DNA from: Halobacillus hunanensis
Lineage (GTDB): Bacteria; Bacillota; Bacilli; Bacillales; Halobacillaceae
Direction: 5' to 3'
Assembly: GCF_900166655.1 (NCBI RefSeq)
Contig: NZ_FVZB01000005.1
Span: 873,001 to 937,000, forward strand
DNA length: 64,000 bases
Under the pieces are notes generated by a model. It had not been told where the DNA came from and made no database searches. It worked only from the letters and a program-made list of their open reading frames with translations. The position numbers and the translations under genes are program-made. This document shows positions 34,181-42,148 of the stretch, piece after piece (the first letter of the stretch is position 1; each line of letters begins with the position of its first letter).

Positions 34181-34636
34181 ATGCCTATGAATGTGGAAAG
34201 TTTCAACCTTGATCATACAAAAGTAAAAGCACCATATGTGCGTCTTGTCGGTGTAACAGAAGGTGAGCACGGCGATAAAATATATAAATATGATATCCGT
34301 CTGAAGCAACCTAATAAAGAGCATATGGATATGCCGGCATTGCATTCTCTAGAACATCTTATGGCAGAGAAAAGCCGTAATCATCACAGCCGTATCATTG
34401 ATATCGGCCCAATGGGATGTCAGACAGGATTTTATTTAGCAGTGCTGAACGATGATAACTATGAAAATGTACTTCAATTGCTGGAAGATACCTTGAAAGA
34501 TGTGCTTGAAGCGGATGAAGTTCCAGCTTGTAATGAAGTACAATGCGGGTTTGCAGCAAGTCATAGCTTAGAAGGTGCGAAAAAGCTTGCGCAAGAACTG
34601 TTAGATAAACGTGATGAATGGACAGAAGTCTTTTAA
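34181..34636 (+). CDS. luxS: S-ribosylhomocysteine lyase LuxS
   Basis: Splits S-ribosylhomocysteine into homocysteine and DPD, the precursor of autoinducer-2. Metal ligands are visible: HSLEH at 55-59 and the cysteine in [22 protein letters not shown] carries the catalytic cysteine. Length 151 is normal. It lies 4 bases after yrrT and 19 before mccA, so it feeds homocysteine directly into the reverse transsulfuration enzymes. The nucleosidase Pfs/MtnN, needed to make its substrate, is not in this window. Confidence 0.96.
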   Translation: MPMNVESFNLDHTKVKAPYVRLVGVTEGEHGDKIYKYDIRLKQPNKEHMDMPALHSLEHLMAEKSRNHHSRIIDIGPMGCQTGFYLAVLNDDNYENVLQLLEDTLKDVLEADEVPACNEVQCGFAASHSLEGAKKLAQELLDKRDEWTEVF

Positions 34637-34655
34637 TTTTGGAGGGTGAGCACGT

Positions 34656-35573
34656 ATGGCTTACGTTAAAAACGTACAATCATTAATCGGCAGCACACCG
34701 ATGATTGAGCTGACTCACTCATCGATTCCAAATCAGGCACGTATTTTTGCTAAGCTTGAATTCATGAACCCAGGCGGTAGTGTGAAAGACCGTCTGGGTT
34801 TAAAGCTGATTGAGGATGCACTGGAACGAGACTTATTAAAGCCTGGCGGAACGATTATTGAACCAACTGCGGGTAATACCGGGATCGGTGTAGCCCTTGC
34901 CGCGATAGGCAGAGGGTTCCGTGTTATGTTTGTAACTCCAGAGAAGTTTAGTCAGGAAAAACAAACCTTGATGAGAGCTCTTGGAGCGGAAGTTGTGAAT
35001 ACACCGACTGAAGATGGGATGCGGGGTGCGATCAAACGAGCGGAAGAGCTTTGTGAGGAAATTCCTGATTCTTTCAGTCCGCAGCAGTTCAATAATGGTG
35101 CTAACCCAGATACGTACTATGAAACACTAGGTCCAGAAATCTATAATGACGTAAATGGCGAAATAGATGTGTTTATAGCTGGGGCCGGGACAGGTGGCAC
35201 GTTTATGGGAACGGCCCGCTATCTTAAAAAACAGAACGATTCCATCAAAACGGTCATTGTTGAGCCAGAAGGTTCAATTTTAAATGGCGGTGAGCCTGGG
35301 TCCCATCGAACAGAAGGAATAGGAATGGAATTTTTGCCTTTTTATATGGAGAAGGAATATTTTAATGCGATTCACACGATCCCGGACCAGGTAGCGTTTG
35401 ACCGGGTACGAGAACTTGCTCTTAACGAAGGGCTTCTAGTAGGTAGTTCTTCGGGTTCAGCTTTTGAAGCAGCACTAAAGGAAGCTGAACAAGCGAAACC
35501 AGGAATGAAGATTGTTACGATTTTCCCTGACAGCAGCGAACGATATTTAAGTCAAGGGATTTATGAGGAGTGA
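34656..35573 (+). CDS. mccA: O-acetylserine-dependent cystathionine beta-synthase
   Basis: PLP enzyme of the cysteine synthase family. In this operon it should combine O-acetylserine and homocysteine into cystathionine. The PLP lysine is in MNPGGSVKDRLG, the phosphate loop is GAGTGGTFMG, and EPTAGNTGIG binds the substrate carboxylate. Length 305 matches B. subtilis MccA; ordinary cysteine synthase (CysK) is the alternative, but the neighbouring mccB and luxS favour MccA. GGAGGGTGA precedes the start. Confidence 0.92.
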   Translation: MAYVKNVQSLIGSTPMIELTHSSIPNQARIFAKLEFMNPGGSVKDRLGLKLIEDALERDLLKPGGTIIEPTAGNTGIGVALAAIGRGFRVMFVTPEKFSQEKQTLMRALGAEVVNTPTEDGMRGAIKRAEELCEEIPDSFSPQQFNNGANPDTYYETLGPEIYNDVNGEIDVFIAGAGTGGTFMGTARYLKKQNDSIKTVIVEPEGSILNGGEPGSHRTEGIGMEFLPFYMEKEYFNAIHTIPDQVAFDRVRELALNEGLLVGSSSGSAFEAALKEAEQAKPGMKIVTIFPDSSERYLSQGIYEE

Positions 35574-35578
35574 TGTCG

Positions 35579-36715
35579 ATGAGAAAGAAAACACAGCTGA
35601 TTCACGGCGGAATTACTGGAGACGAGAAAACAGGCGCGGTTTCTGTACCTATTTACCAAGTAAGCACCTATGCTCAAGATGGGGTCGGCCAGCATCGCGG
35701 CTATGAATATTCAAGAACGGGCAACCCGACAAGATTTGCCCTTGAAGAATTGATTAAGGAACTCGAAGGCGGACATGCTGGTTTCGCTTTTGGTTCTGGA
35801 ATGGCTGCTATCACAGCCGTATTAATGACATTCAATCAAGGAGATCATGTGGTTTTCACGGATGATGTGTATGGCGGGACATATCGTCTCGTTTCTAATG
35901 TGATCAATCGTTTCGGTTTGGAAGCAAGCTTTGTAGATACAAGTGATGTTGAAAACATTAAGGCTGCTATTACAGATCGCACAAAAGCTATTTACGTTGA
36001 AACGCCAACCAACCCGCTTTTGAAAATCACCGACTTGAAAAAAGTGTCTGAGCTTTCCAAGGAGAACGATCTTACGTTTATTGTCGATAATACGTTCAGC
36101 ACACCTTATTGGCAGAACCCAATTGATTTTGGAGCGGATATCGTGCTTCATAGTGCTACCAAATATCTTGGAGGACACAGTGATGTTGTAGCCGGTTTAG
36201 TTGTTGTCAATTCACAAAAATTAGCTGAAGATGTACATTTTGTTTTAAATTCATCAGGAGGTATTTTAGGACCGCAAGACTCCTGGTTACTGATGCGCGG
36301 CATCAAAACACTTGGTGTTCGCATGGAAGAGATTGAGGACAACACGCGTCAATTTATTGAATTTCTGCAAGGTCTTCCGGAAGTGACTAACATTTATTAT
36401 CCTGGACTTGAGGATCATAAAGGATATGATGTTCACAGCCAACAAGCTCGTGGAAGCGGCGGAATGATTTCCTTTGATGTTGGAAGCGGCGAAAAAGCAG
36501 ACCGAGTTCTCAAAAACACTCGCTTTTTCACATTAGCTGAAAGCCTTGGAGCTGTAGAAAGTTTAATTTCAGTTCCCGCAAAAATGACCCATGCGTCGAT
36601 TCCTGCAGAGCGCAGAGGCGAATTGGGAATTACGGATGGTTTAGTTAGAGTATCCATCGGGCTGGAGGATATTGAGGATTTAAAAGAAGACTTTTTACAA
36701 GCGTTACGTAAATAA
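35579..36715 (+). CDS. mccB: Cystathionine gamma-lyase
   Basis: PLP enzyme of the Cys/Met metabolism family that cleaves cystathionine to cysteine, completing the homocysteine-to-cysteine route. The PLP lysine is in LHSATKYLGGHSDV, with YEYSRTGNPTR and FGSGMAAI upstream. ATG 35579 (378 residues) is chosen because GAGGAG at 35565-35570 is 8 bases away; two starts overlapping the mccA stop are too close. A terminator follows at once. Confidence 0.94.
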   Translation: MRKKTQLIHGGITGDEKTGAVSVPIYQVSTYAQDGVGQHRGYEYSRTGNPTRFALEELIKELEGGHAGFAFGSGMAAITAVLMTFNQGDHVVFTDDVYGGTYRLVSNVINRFGLEASFVDTSDVENIKAAITDRTKAIYVETPTNPLLKITDLKKVSELSKENDLTFIVDNTFSTPYWQNPIDFGADIVLHSATKYLGGHSDVVAGLVVVNSQKLAEDVHFVLNSSGGILGPQDSWLLMRGIKTLGVRMEEIEDNTRQFIEFLQGLPEVTNIYYPGLEDHKGYDVHSQQARGSGGMISFDVGSGEKADRVLKNTRFFTLAESLGAVESLISVPAKMTHASIPAERRGELGITDGLVRVSIGLEDIEDLKEDFLQALRK

Positions 36716-36720
36716 TTCAC

Positions 36721-36756
36721 AGAGCGGCCTTTTATAGAAAGGGTCGTTCTTTTTTG
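36721..36756 (+). terminator. Terminator of the yrrT-luxS-mccAB operon
   Basis: GAGCGGCC pairs with GGTCGTTC (two G-U pairs) around a loop, then a run of T at 36750-36755. Confidence 0.8.
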
Positions 36757-36814
36757 TTGAATAGGGGAAGTTGAGATAGCCACACTAACAGTAAGAAAGA
36801 CTGGAGTGTGAAAA

Positions 36815-37453
36815 ATGGATTATACACATTATAAAAAGCAATTAGAAGAACGAAAAAGAGAAATTGAACAGCAATTAATTGATAATAACCATTTTGGACT
36901 GGAGCGCGGTATGGCAAGCGGCCGGTCATCTGGTGAATTATCACAGTATGATAACCACCCGGCTGACTCGGGAACAGACCTTTATGAGCGGGAAAAAGAT
37001 ATGGCACTGTTAACTCACTTAGAGGATGAGCTATCAGAAATATCCTATTCCTTAAAGCAAATTGAACAAGGGACGTATGGGATTTGTGAAGTAACTGGAA
37101 AAGCGATCCCTCCTGAGAGGCTGGAAGCGATGCCGACTGCCCGTACCATTCAGGCTGCGGGGGATCAGCATGTTGCCGGAGACCGCCCAGTAGAAGAGGA
37201 TGTCCTTCATGAATTGGAATGGGATGATGGAAATGACAGCTATGAGGAAGTCGCTTCTTTTAATGATAGTGGTATGACCTATGAAGGTTCTTCATTAATG
37301 GAAGCTGACGAAAATTCGGGATATGTGGAGGAATTTGAGCCGTTTGTTTCTACAAATATCGAGGGATATACTGGCTCAGACCAAGTGAATTTCCAGAGAA
37401 ATGAGTATTATGAAAAATATATGGACGAGCAAGACGAGGAACAATCAGAATAA
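36815..37453 (+). CDS. yteA: YteA family (TraR/DksA-like) sporulation-associated protein
   Basis: A 212-residue protein: N-terminal coiled coil (KKQLEERKREIEQQL), a DksA-type segment DLYEREKDMALLTHLEDEL, and a zinc-finger remnant in GTYGICEVTGKAIPPERLEA. Only one cysteine remains where DksA has up to four, so metal binding is unlikely. The acidic C-terminal half (FVSTNIEGYTGSDQVNFQ) is typical of the YteA family, annotated as sporulation related. Function unknown. Single gene with its own terminator. Confidence 0.85.
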   Translation: MDYTHYKKQLEERKREIEQQLIDNNHFGLERGMASGRSSGELSQYDNHPADSGTDLYEREKDMALLTHLEDELSEISYSLKQIEQGTYGICEVTGKAIPPERLEAMPTARTIQAAGDQHVAGDRPVEEDVLHELEWDDGNDSYEEVASFNDSGMTYEGSSLMEADENSGYVEEFEPFVSTNIEGYTGSDQVNFQRNEYYEKYMDEQDEEQSE

Positions 37454-37457
37454 AACT

Positions 37458-37492
37458 TTGGCCCCAGGTTACTTTGCCTTGGGGCCAATTTT
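37458..37492. terminator. Bidirectional terminator
   Basis: TTGGCCCC pairs with GGGGCCAA, extended by AGG/CCT, followed by T on the plus strand, between converging genes. Confidence 0.9.
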
Positions 37493-37494
37493 AA

Positions 37495-37854
37495 TCAATA
37501 TCCGACTTCAACTGCTGCGTTCACAATATACATCATATCATTCTTGTCTTCTTTATCTTCTAAGAAAATCCTGCTGGATGTCAGCATACCGCCTTGTGTT
37601 TTTTCCAATGTGACCTGACCGTACGGGATAGCCTGCTTCAATTCTTCTTCGTCAAGCTTATCATGGTCTGTAGGCAAAGCAAGTTTGACATGAATTTTCA
37701 TTTCATCGAGAGATTGGTTAGGCAATGAGAGTCTAATGCCAGGCATCGAATTAGAATGAATAGCATTTTTGACGGCCCGCACAGAAGCCTTCGTTATATT
37801 TTGACCATGAACATCGGTACCTGTTCCGGTTTGAATAAACATGACTTGTTCCAT
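37495..37854 (-). CDS. Lin0512 family protein
   Basis: A 119-residue protein of the conserved but uncharacterised Lin0512 family: MFIQTGTGTDVHGQNITKAS, AVKNAIHSNSMPG, AIPYGQV and KNDMMYIVNAAVEVGY are family blocks. It looks like a small, soluble, oligomeric protein. No function is known. Single gene with GGAGGAG upstream. Confidence 0.88.
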   Translation of the reverse strand: MEQVMFIQTGTGTDVHGQNITKASVRAVKNAIHSNSMPGIRLSLPNQSLDEMKIHVKLALPTDHDKLDEEELKQAIPYGQVTLEKTQGGMLTSSRIFLEDKEDKNDMMYIVNAAVEVGY

Positions 37855-38198
37855 TGGATCTCCTCCTTCATGTTGATGTTCTACTGTTTATATTAACTTT
37901 TCGCGGAGATTTTAAACTTAATTATATGATTCCGTATTTTTAATAGGAGAATGGGGATGGGAAACCACTCCCTTTCCACGGCCCCACAGGACGTGGGGGC
38001 GTTCGGCGTTAAAATGGCTGTGGAGTGTTTCTGATTGAGAGCCGTTCCTTCCCTCTTTTATAGAAAGGTGGAGAGGAAATGGCGAGACTCCTGTGGGGGG
38101 ATCGTACAAGGTGAGATCCCGGAAGGCGGCAGCCTGAGGAAGCTCACCGTACGCCCGCGGAAAGCGAGTTATTTGCTCTCCCACCTTATCCTCCTCAT
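37855..38198. other. Intergenic region with dispersed repeat
   Basis: No gene seen. Positions 38085-38169 hold copy 2 of the 85-base repeat. GC-rich CCCCACAGGACGTGGGGG just left of it, at about 37981-37998, can itself form a hairpin and may be a further piece of the element. Confidence 0.75.
38085..38169 (+). repeat. 85-base dispersed repeat, copy 2
   Basis: Same length as the copy at 19321-19405 and about 90 percent alike by eye, opposite orientation. Internal GGTGAG and CTCACC arms make it foldable. Confidence 0.88.
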
Positions 38199-39017
38199 TT
38201 ATATAGTTGAAGGCTTTTTTACTTTTTCAAAAATATGCATCATCCACATGCCGATATCTTCAAACCCAAGTCTTTTATAGATCGATCCTGCTTCGGGGTT
38301 ATCATAAAAGAGACAGAGCATTCTCCCTTCTGATAATAAATCCTGACATAATTTATGCATGCAGGAACTCGCCAGCCCTTGACGTTTGTAGTGGGGGTGT
38401 GTGCATACGCCAACAACCATCGCTGACATTGAGTTTTCTGCAGTTGTAGAGGCACTTGAAATCATTACGTCCTGTTCCTCAATGTAATAACTTCTTGCCG
38501 ACTTTTGCTGCATTCCTCTCCTGATGCTGTCTTCTCGACTGCTATCCTGCTCAAATTCAGTAATCTGATTTTGTAATGCAACAAGCCGCGGGACATCTTC
38601 TATGCATGCTTGTTTAACCCGATTAATATCGAAGTCTGAATTCAACTTTTTGGCATCATCACATTTGGCGTAGTATAATTCGCGGGTTCTCACTTTTCCG
38701 TTTTTAATATGGGGAAGGATTTTATCAGTGATTTCCTGAAGCCCGGATAATTGCATGAACTCTGGATCACTGTTAATAATAGCTGCAAACCCCTTGGCAT
38801 TAAAAGAATCATTTGCATAAGTGATGTAATTATTATGGTATTTTAACAGAACAGCACGTAATTGATCTTTTTCTGTAAAATCGCCCCAAAGTTTTTGAAA
38901 ATCCTGTTCGTAACCAAAATTTTCAATATCACCTATAATAAATAAATTTTTAGCTGGTTTTGCGGATAAAAGCTGCTGACATTGCAGGTCATCATAAGAG
39001 GTAAGCCTGCGAATCAT
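38199..39017 (-). CDS. GNAT family N-acetyltransferase
   Basis: A 272-residue protein whose C-terminal half is a GNAT domain: MVVGVCTHPHYKRQGLASSC is the acetyl-CoA-binding strand and loop, and NPEAGSIYKRLGFEDIG is the end of the fold. The N-terminal half resembles another GNAT-like domain without a clear loop. Substrate unknown. Single gene; GGAGGGA upstream on the minus strand. Confidence 0.85.
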   Translation of the reverse strand: MIRRLTSYDDLQCQQLLSAKPAKNLFIIGDIENFGYEQDFQKLWGDFTEKDQLRAVLLKYHNNYITYANDSFNAKGFAAIINSDPEFMQLSGLQEITDKILPHIKNGKVRTRELYYAKCDDAKKLNSDFDINRVKQACIEDVPRLVALQNQITEFEQDSSREDSIRRGMQQKSARSYYIEEQDVMISSASTTAENSMSAMVVGVCTHPHYKRQGLASSCMHKLCQDLLSEGRMLCLFYDNPEAGSIYKRLGFEDIGMWMMHIFEKVKKPSTI

Positions 39018-39107
39018 ATAATCCCTCCCTTTTTTAGTAAAGTGTTTATCAGTTTACCAAATATTCATAAAAAAGCAATTACTATTTTGAGAATAGTAAA
39101 AAAAGAG

Positions 39108-39149
39108 TTGAATTGTTGGTAGGGAATGGATATAATAGAACAAATGTTC
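39108..39149 (+). promoter_or_regulatory. Promoter with a LexA (SOS) operator
   Basis: TTGAAT (39108-39113), 17-base spacer, TATAAT (39131-39136), followed at once by GAACAAATGTTC (39138-39149). This is a perfect GAAC-N4-GTTC core of the Gram-positive LexA/DinR box. An operator here would cover the transcription start. Confidence 0.8.
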
Positions 39150-39172
39150 TTGTTGGGAGGGTGAGGGACAAG

Positions 39173-39445
39173 ATGAAAGGCTGTTTGATTGTAAAATCGG
39201 CAAAGCTAAAAGTAAATGAAATTGCAGAAGAATTGGGTGAAACTTTTGGTCCCAGCTTAGTTAGTCAAAGATCACTTAACGAGAGTGTTGTTACAGTAGC
39301 AGAGATTACGAATAAGCTGGATATTTGGCAGACTGCCTTTAAGTATGAGTGCCTGGGACTTGAAACAGCATATGGATTCGCGGATGTAGAAAACGAAGCG
39401 ATTTATATTGCGAATGAAAAGATGCTTCGGAGGTTGGAAAAATAA
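39173..39445 (+). CDS. Small protein of unknown function behind a LexA box
   Basis: A 90-residue soluble protein (MKGCLIVKSAKLKVNEIAEE to NEKMLRRLEK) that I do not recognise. GGGAGGGTGAGG precedes the ATG at 39173; the frame upstream crosses the promoter and is not coding. No membrane segment or signal. The promoter and operator suggest it is made during DNA damage. Confidence 0.75.
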   Translation: MKGCLIVKSAKLKVNEIAEELGETFGPSLVSQRSLNESVVTVAEITNKLDIWQTAFKYECLGLETAYGFADVENEAIYIANEKMLRRLEK

Positions 39446-39511
39446 GTTAAGCCCTTTCTCCTTTAGATTTAACTAATTTGGTCACACTAATTCTAAAGGA
39501 GGAATGAGCTC

Positions 39512-40180
39512 TTGAAGAAAATAAGTATATGGTTTTTACTTTTGATCATATTCAGTGCACAAGTAATTGCAGCTGAAAGTTTATATACGATTGAAAACAG
39601 AGATAAGGTCATGCAGGATTATGAAATCCATCTTGATTATCCAATTTTTAATGCTCTTCAAAATACAGACCTTCAAGAAAAAGTAAATAAGAAGATCAGC
39701 AATCATGTGGAAGATACAATGAAGGAAGTGAAGCAGGTTGCTAAAGCATCATCTGGATTTCCCATTCTCTATTATGGAGAAGAATTTGTAGTGAAGGAAG
39801 GTCAGGTTTTTTCTGTTGTTCTAACCTCTAATATTTCGAGAGGGGACAAATATAATTCGGACGTGGCGTCCATAAATTTCGAAGACGGGAAAGATGGCCA
39901 ACTCTTTACCTTAACAGATATCGTGGATATGAATTTGCTAAATCAACAAGTAAAAAAAGAGTTGGAGAGTGAGCCGGATACTTATTTTCATCAATCATTC
40001 AACTCTGTGAGAGAAGATACAGCTTTTTATATTGAAGGTGAACAACTTGTTCTTGTTTTCAATAAATTCGAGGTGGCACCAGGCGTGTACGGTACACCTG
40101 AAATTGGTATTCCTTTAGAAAAGGTGAAAAAAGATCCTCCGGCACACGAAACGAACGTTCCTTTTCCACAAATTATCTAA
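39512..40180 (+). CDS. Secreted DUF3298/DUF4163-type protein
   Basis: A 222-residue protein with a signal peptide (about residues 1-21, ending AQVIAAES). The body resembles the DUF4163 plus DUF3298 domains found in the extracellular part of anti-sigma factor RsiV and in secreted Bacillus proteins: SVVLTSNISRGDKYNSDV, LFTLTDIVD and the ending FEVAPGVYGTPEIGIPL. The start is TTG at 39512 with AAAGGAGG 9 bases upstream. Without a transmembrane or cytoplasmic part it is not an anti-sigma factor. Function unknown. Confidence 0.78.
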   Translation: MKKISIWFLLLIIFSAQVIAAESLYTIENRDKVMQDYEIHLDYPIFNALQNTDLQEKVNKKISNHVEDTMKEVKQVAKASSGFPILYYGEEFVVKEGQVFSVVLTSNISRGDKYNSDVASINFEDGKDGQLFTLTDIVDMNLLNQQVKKELESEPDTYFHQSFNSVREDTAFYIEGEQLVLVFNKFEVAPGVYGTPEIGIPLEKVKKDPPAHETNVPFPQII

Positions 40181-40183
40181 CAA

Positions 40184-40210
40184 AGAAGCATAAGAGCACC
40201 TTATGCTTCT
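40184..40210. terminator. Hairpin between converging genes
   Basis: AGAAGCATAAG pairs with CTTATGCTTCT; the right arm lies in the end of the GNAT gene. The T-runs are poor, so termination is uncertain. Confidence 0.5.
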
Positions 40211-40758
40211 AACATTTCTTCTTCATTTTGTTCCGTGCCACCATAGTAATGAAAAAGGTACTGTTTTTTCGTGATTACAAACACATCATAAACTGCCTTT
40301 TGCTCACGGTTAATCCTCGATAAAACATCAGGAAAAAGTTCGTTAGCTCTCATTACATATGGGATTTTAATAGCAGCTTTCATCGACCGCATATTCCTAC
40401 AGCGAATTTTCATAAAAACTGCTTCAATATCGAGTTGGAAAAATAATTCCTCAAAAAATAACTCTTTTGCCATCTGATTGTATCCTTTTCCGAAGTAGGG
40501 CTGGCCAATCCATGTTGCCAGGAAGCCCTTGTTATCCTCAATATCAAAAAGGTTAATTGTTCCGATCGGCTGGGCCCATTCATCTAGGATGGTGCGTGAA
40601 ATTAATTCCCCGCTTTCCTCTGCTTCTAATGTTTGTTTCGTTAAAAAGTAGAATTCATCACTTGAGGCAGCTTTATGACGAACATATGGAAATACATCTG
40701 GATGAATCATCAGGTCAAACAGACGTTTAGAATCATGCAAATCACGCTTTTTTAACAT
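40201..40758 (-). CDS. GNAT family N-acetyltransferase (RimJ/RimL-like)
   Basis: A 185-residue acetyltransferase-like protein: N-terminal KKRDLHDSKRLFDLM, then GTINLFDIEDNKGFLATWIG, GKGYNQMAKELFFEELF and IKCRNMRSMKAAIK-like spacing (actual IRCRNMRSMKAAIK). This matches the RimJ/RimL branch that acetylates amino termini or small molecules. Substrate unknown. Its start lies close to the tRNA-like element upstream. Confidence 0.8.
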   Translation of the reverse strand: MLKKRDLHDSKRLFDLMIHPDVFPYVRHKAASSDEFYFLTKQTLEAEESGELISRTILDEWAQPIGTINLFDIEDNKGFLATWIGQPYFGKGYNQMAKELFFEELFFQLDIEAVFMKIRCRNMRSMKAAIKIPYVMRANELFPDVLSRINREQKAVYDVFVITKKQYLFHYYGGTEQNEEEMLEA

Positions 40759-41135
40759 TAATAATCCCTCCCTGCGAATAAAAGAGGGCAGTCTGAACGC
40801 AGGGAAATAGCGTGCTTAGTTGGTTCGGACCACCCTCGAATTTTTATCAATTGCTCACAAAAATTCGGGGTGGGAATCGAACCCACTAGAACCAGCAACT
40901 TAACTGGTGGCGCACCATTTGCCTTCCCTACACCTAAGATCAATATGACTTTCGTAAGGTAATCATAATCGATTTGATTTGAAAAAGGAATAGGCATTTT
41001 TACAAATTTAAATAAACTATTTTTTATCAGAATTCACTCATGAAAATATGCCATTTAACCATTAATTATCGCTCAAATTGGAGGTGATTCCATAAGACAT
41101 AAGGTAAAAAAAGCGAAAATGGAAAGCTATTTCGC
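40759..41135. other. Intergenic region with a tRNA-like element and a long inverted repeat
   Basis: No protein gene is credible here. It holds the 70-nt tRNA-like element (40863-40932, minus strand). Overlapping it is an inverted repeat: CCACCCTCGAATTTTT (40830-40845) with AAAAATTCGGGGTGG (40859-40873). The right third is A/T-rich and unremarkable. Confidence 0.7.
40863..40932 (-). ncRNA. tRNA-like element (pseudo-tRNA)
   Basis: On the minus strand the parts occur in tRNA order and spacing. D-like arm: GGC-AAATGGTGC-GCC with the loop GG. Anticodon-like arm: ACCAG-TTAAGTTG-CTGGT with an 8-base loop. Then a 4-base variable region (TCTA) and a perfect T-arm, GTGGG-TTCGATT-CCCAC. The would-be acceptor strands TGTAGGG and CCCGAAT pair at only about four of seven positions and no CCA is encoded, so it is probably not a working tRNA. 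Confidence 0.55.
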
Positions 41136-42047
41136 TCATCGTTTTAAGATGGATTGTAGTGCTGGTTTTAATTCAGGGTATAAAAATGTATATTCTTGCG
41201 ATACAGCCTTTTTTGGCAGGACAGATTGGCCGTCTAAGAGTAGTGTACTCATATCACCCAGAATCGTCTTTAAGGCGAATGAAGGTGCTGGAATCCAGTG
41301 GGGCCGTCCAAGTACGTTGCCAAGGGTTTTACCAAAGTCCGTGTTTCGCTTTGGATTGGGGGCAGTCCCATTGACAGGGCCTTCAAGAGAAGTCTTCTTC
41401 ACAGAGTAGGAAATGAGTTCTATGACATCGTCAATGTGAATCCACGACATCCATTGTTCACCTGATCCTACATTTCCACCTATCATAAATTTGTAAGGCA
41501 TAATCATTTTTGGTAAAGCACCTTCCTCGCCAAGAATCAGACCAAACCGAACGAAGACAGTGCGCACTCCAAAGTGTTGAGCTTTAGCTGCTCTTTTTTC
41601 CCATTCAACGACGACATTCGCCAAAAAGTCATTTCCAGGTTCCTCTGTTTCCTCCGTAAACGTTTTAGAGTTTGATTTGCCGTAAAACCCTACAGCAGAA
41701 GCATTAACAAGTACCTCTGGCTTACGGTCCATTCGTTCAATAAGATCGATCACACCTTCCGTTGCTGAAATACGACTATTCATAATGCTTTGTTTTCGTT
41801 CTTCTGTCCAACGGCCGCTGGCTAAGGATTCTCCGGCCAAGTTGACGATGGCATCTACTGAAGGCAGGTGCTCCCAGGGGGCAAATTCATCCTTTAACCA
41901 GCCGATATGGGTAACATTTTCAGTATCATTATGTTTTTGAGGACTTCTTGTCAGTATATAAACGTGATGTCCTTCATGAGTGAGTTTATCTGTGAGTTTT
42001 GAGCCTACAAATCCTGTTCCGCCAGTAATAGCAAATTTCAATTGCAT
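41136..42047 (-). CDS. yfhF: TIGR01777 family epimerase (YfhF)
   Basis: A 303-residue extended SDR protein with NAD(P)-binding motif ITGGTGFVGSKLTDKL and IVNLAGESLASGRWT, characteristic of the TIGR01777 (YfhF) family, related to sugar-nucleotide epimerases and plant cell-division protein GC1. The last part is the family's C-terminal DUF1731-like region (GRPHWIPAPSFALKTILGD). Substrate unknown. It is divergent from recX, as in B. subtilis. Confidence 0.9.
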   Translation of the reverse strand: MQLKFAITGGTGFVGSKLTDKLTHEGHHVYILTRSPQKHNDTENVTHIGWLKDEFAPWEHLPSVDAIVNLAGESLASGRWTEERKQSIMNSRISATEGVIDLIERMDRKPEVLVNASAVGFYGKSNSKTFTEETEEPGNDFLANVVVEWEKRAAKAQHFGVRTVFVRFGLILGEEGALPKMIMPYKFMIGGNVGSGEQWMSWIHIDDVIELISYSVKKTSLEGPVNGTAPNPKRNTDFGKTLGNVLGRPHWIPAPSFALKTILGDMSTLLLDGQSVLPKKAVSQEYTFLYPELKPALQSILKR

Positions 42048-42148
42048 CTCCTCCTTTATTTTCGATCTTGTGGAAAGAAAAACAGTGTTTCACAAGATCG
42101 CGTTCCATTGTTCCCGTGCTACAATTAATGAGAAAGGGTGTGTTTATT

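Noticed and set aside
40758-40997. Open frame of 79 codons on the minus strand over the tRNA-like element
   Set aside because: Its open state is explained by the structured RNA-like sequence; the peptide has no family features and the T-arm lies within it.
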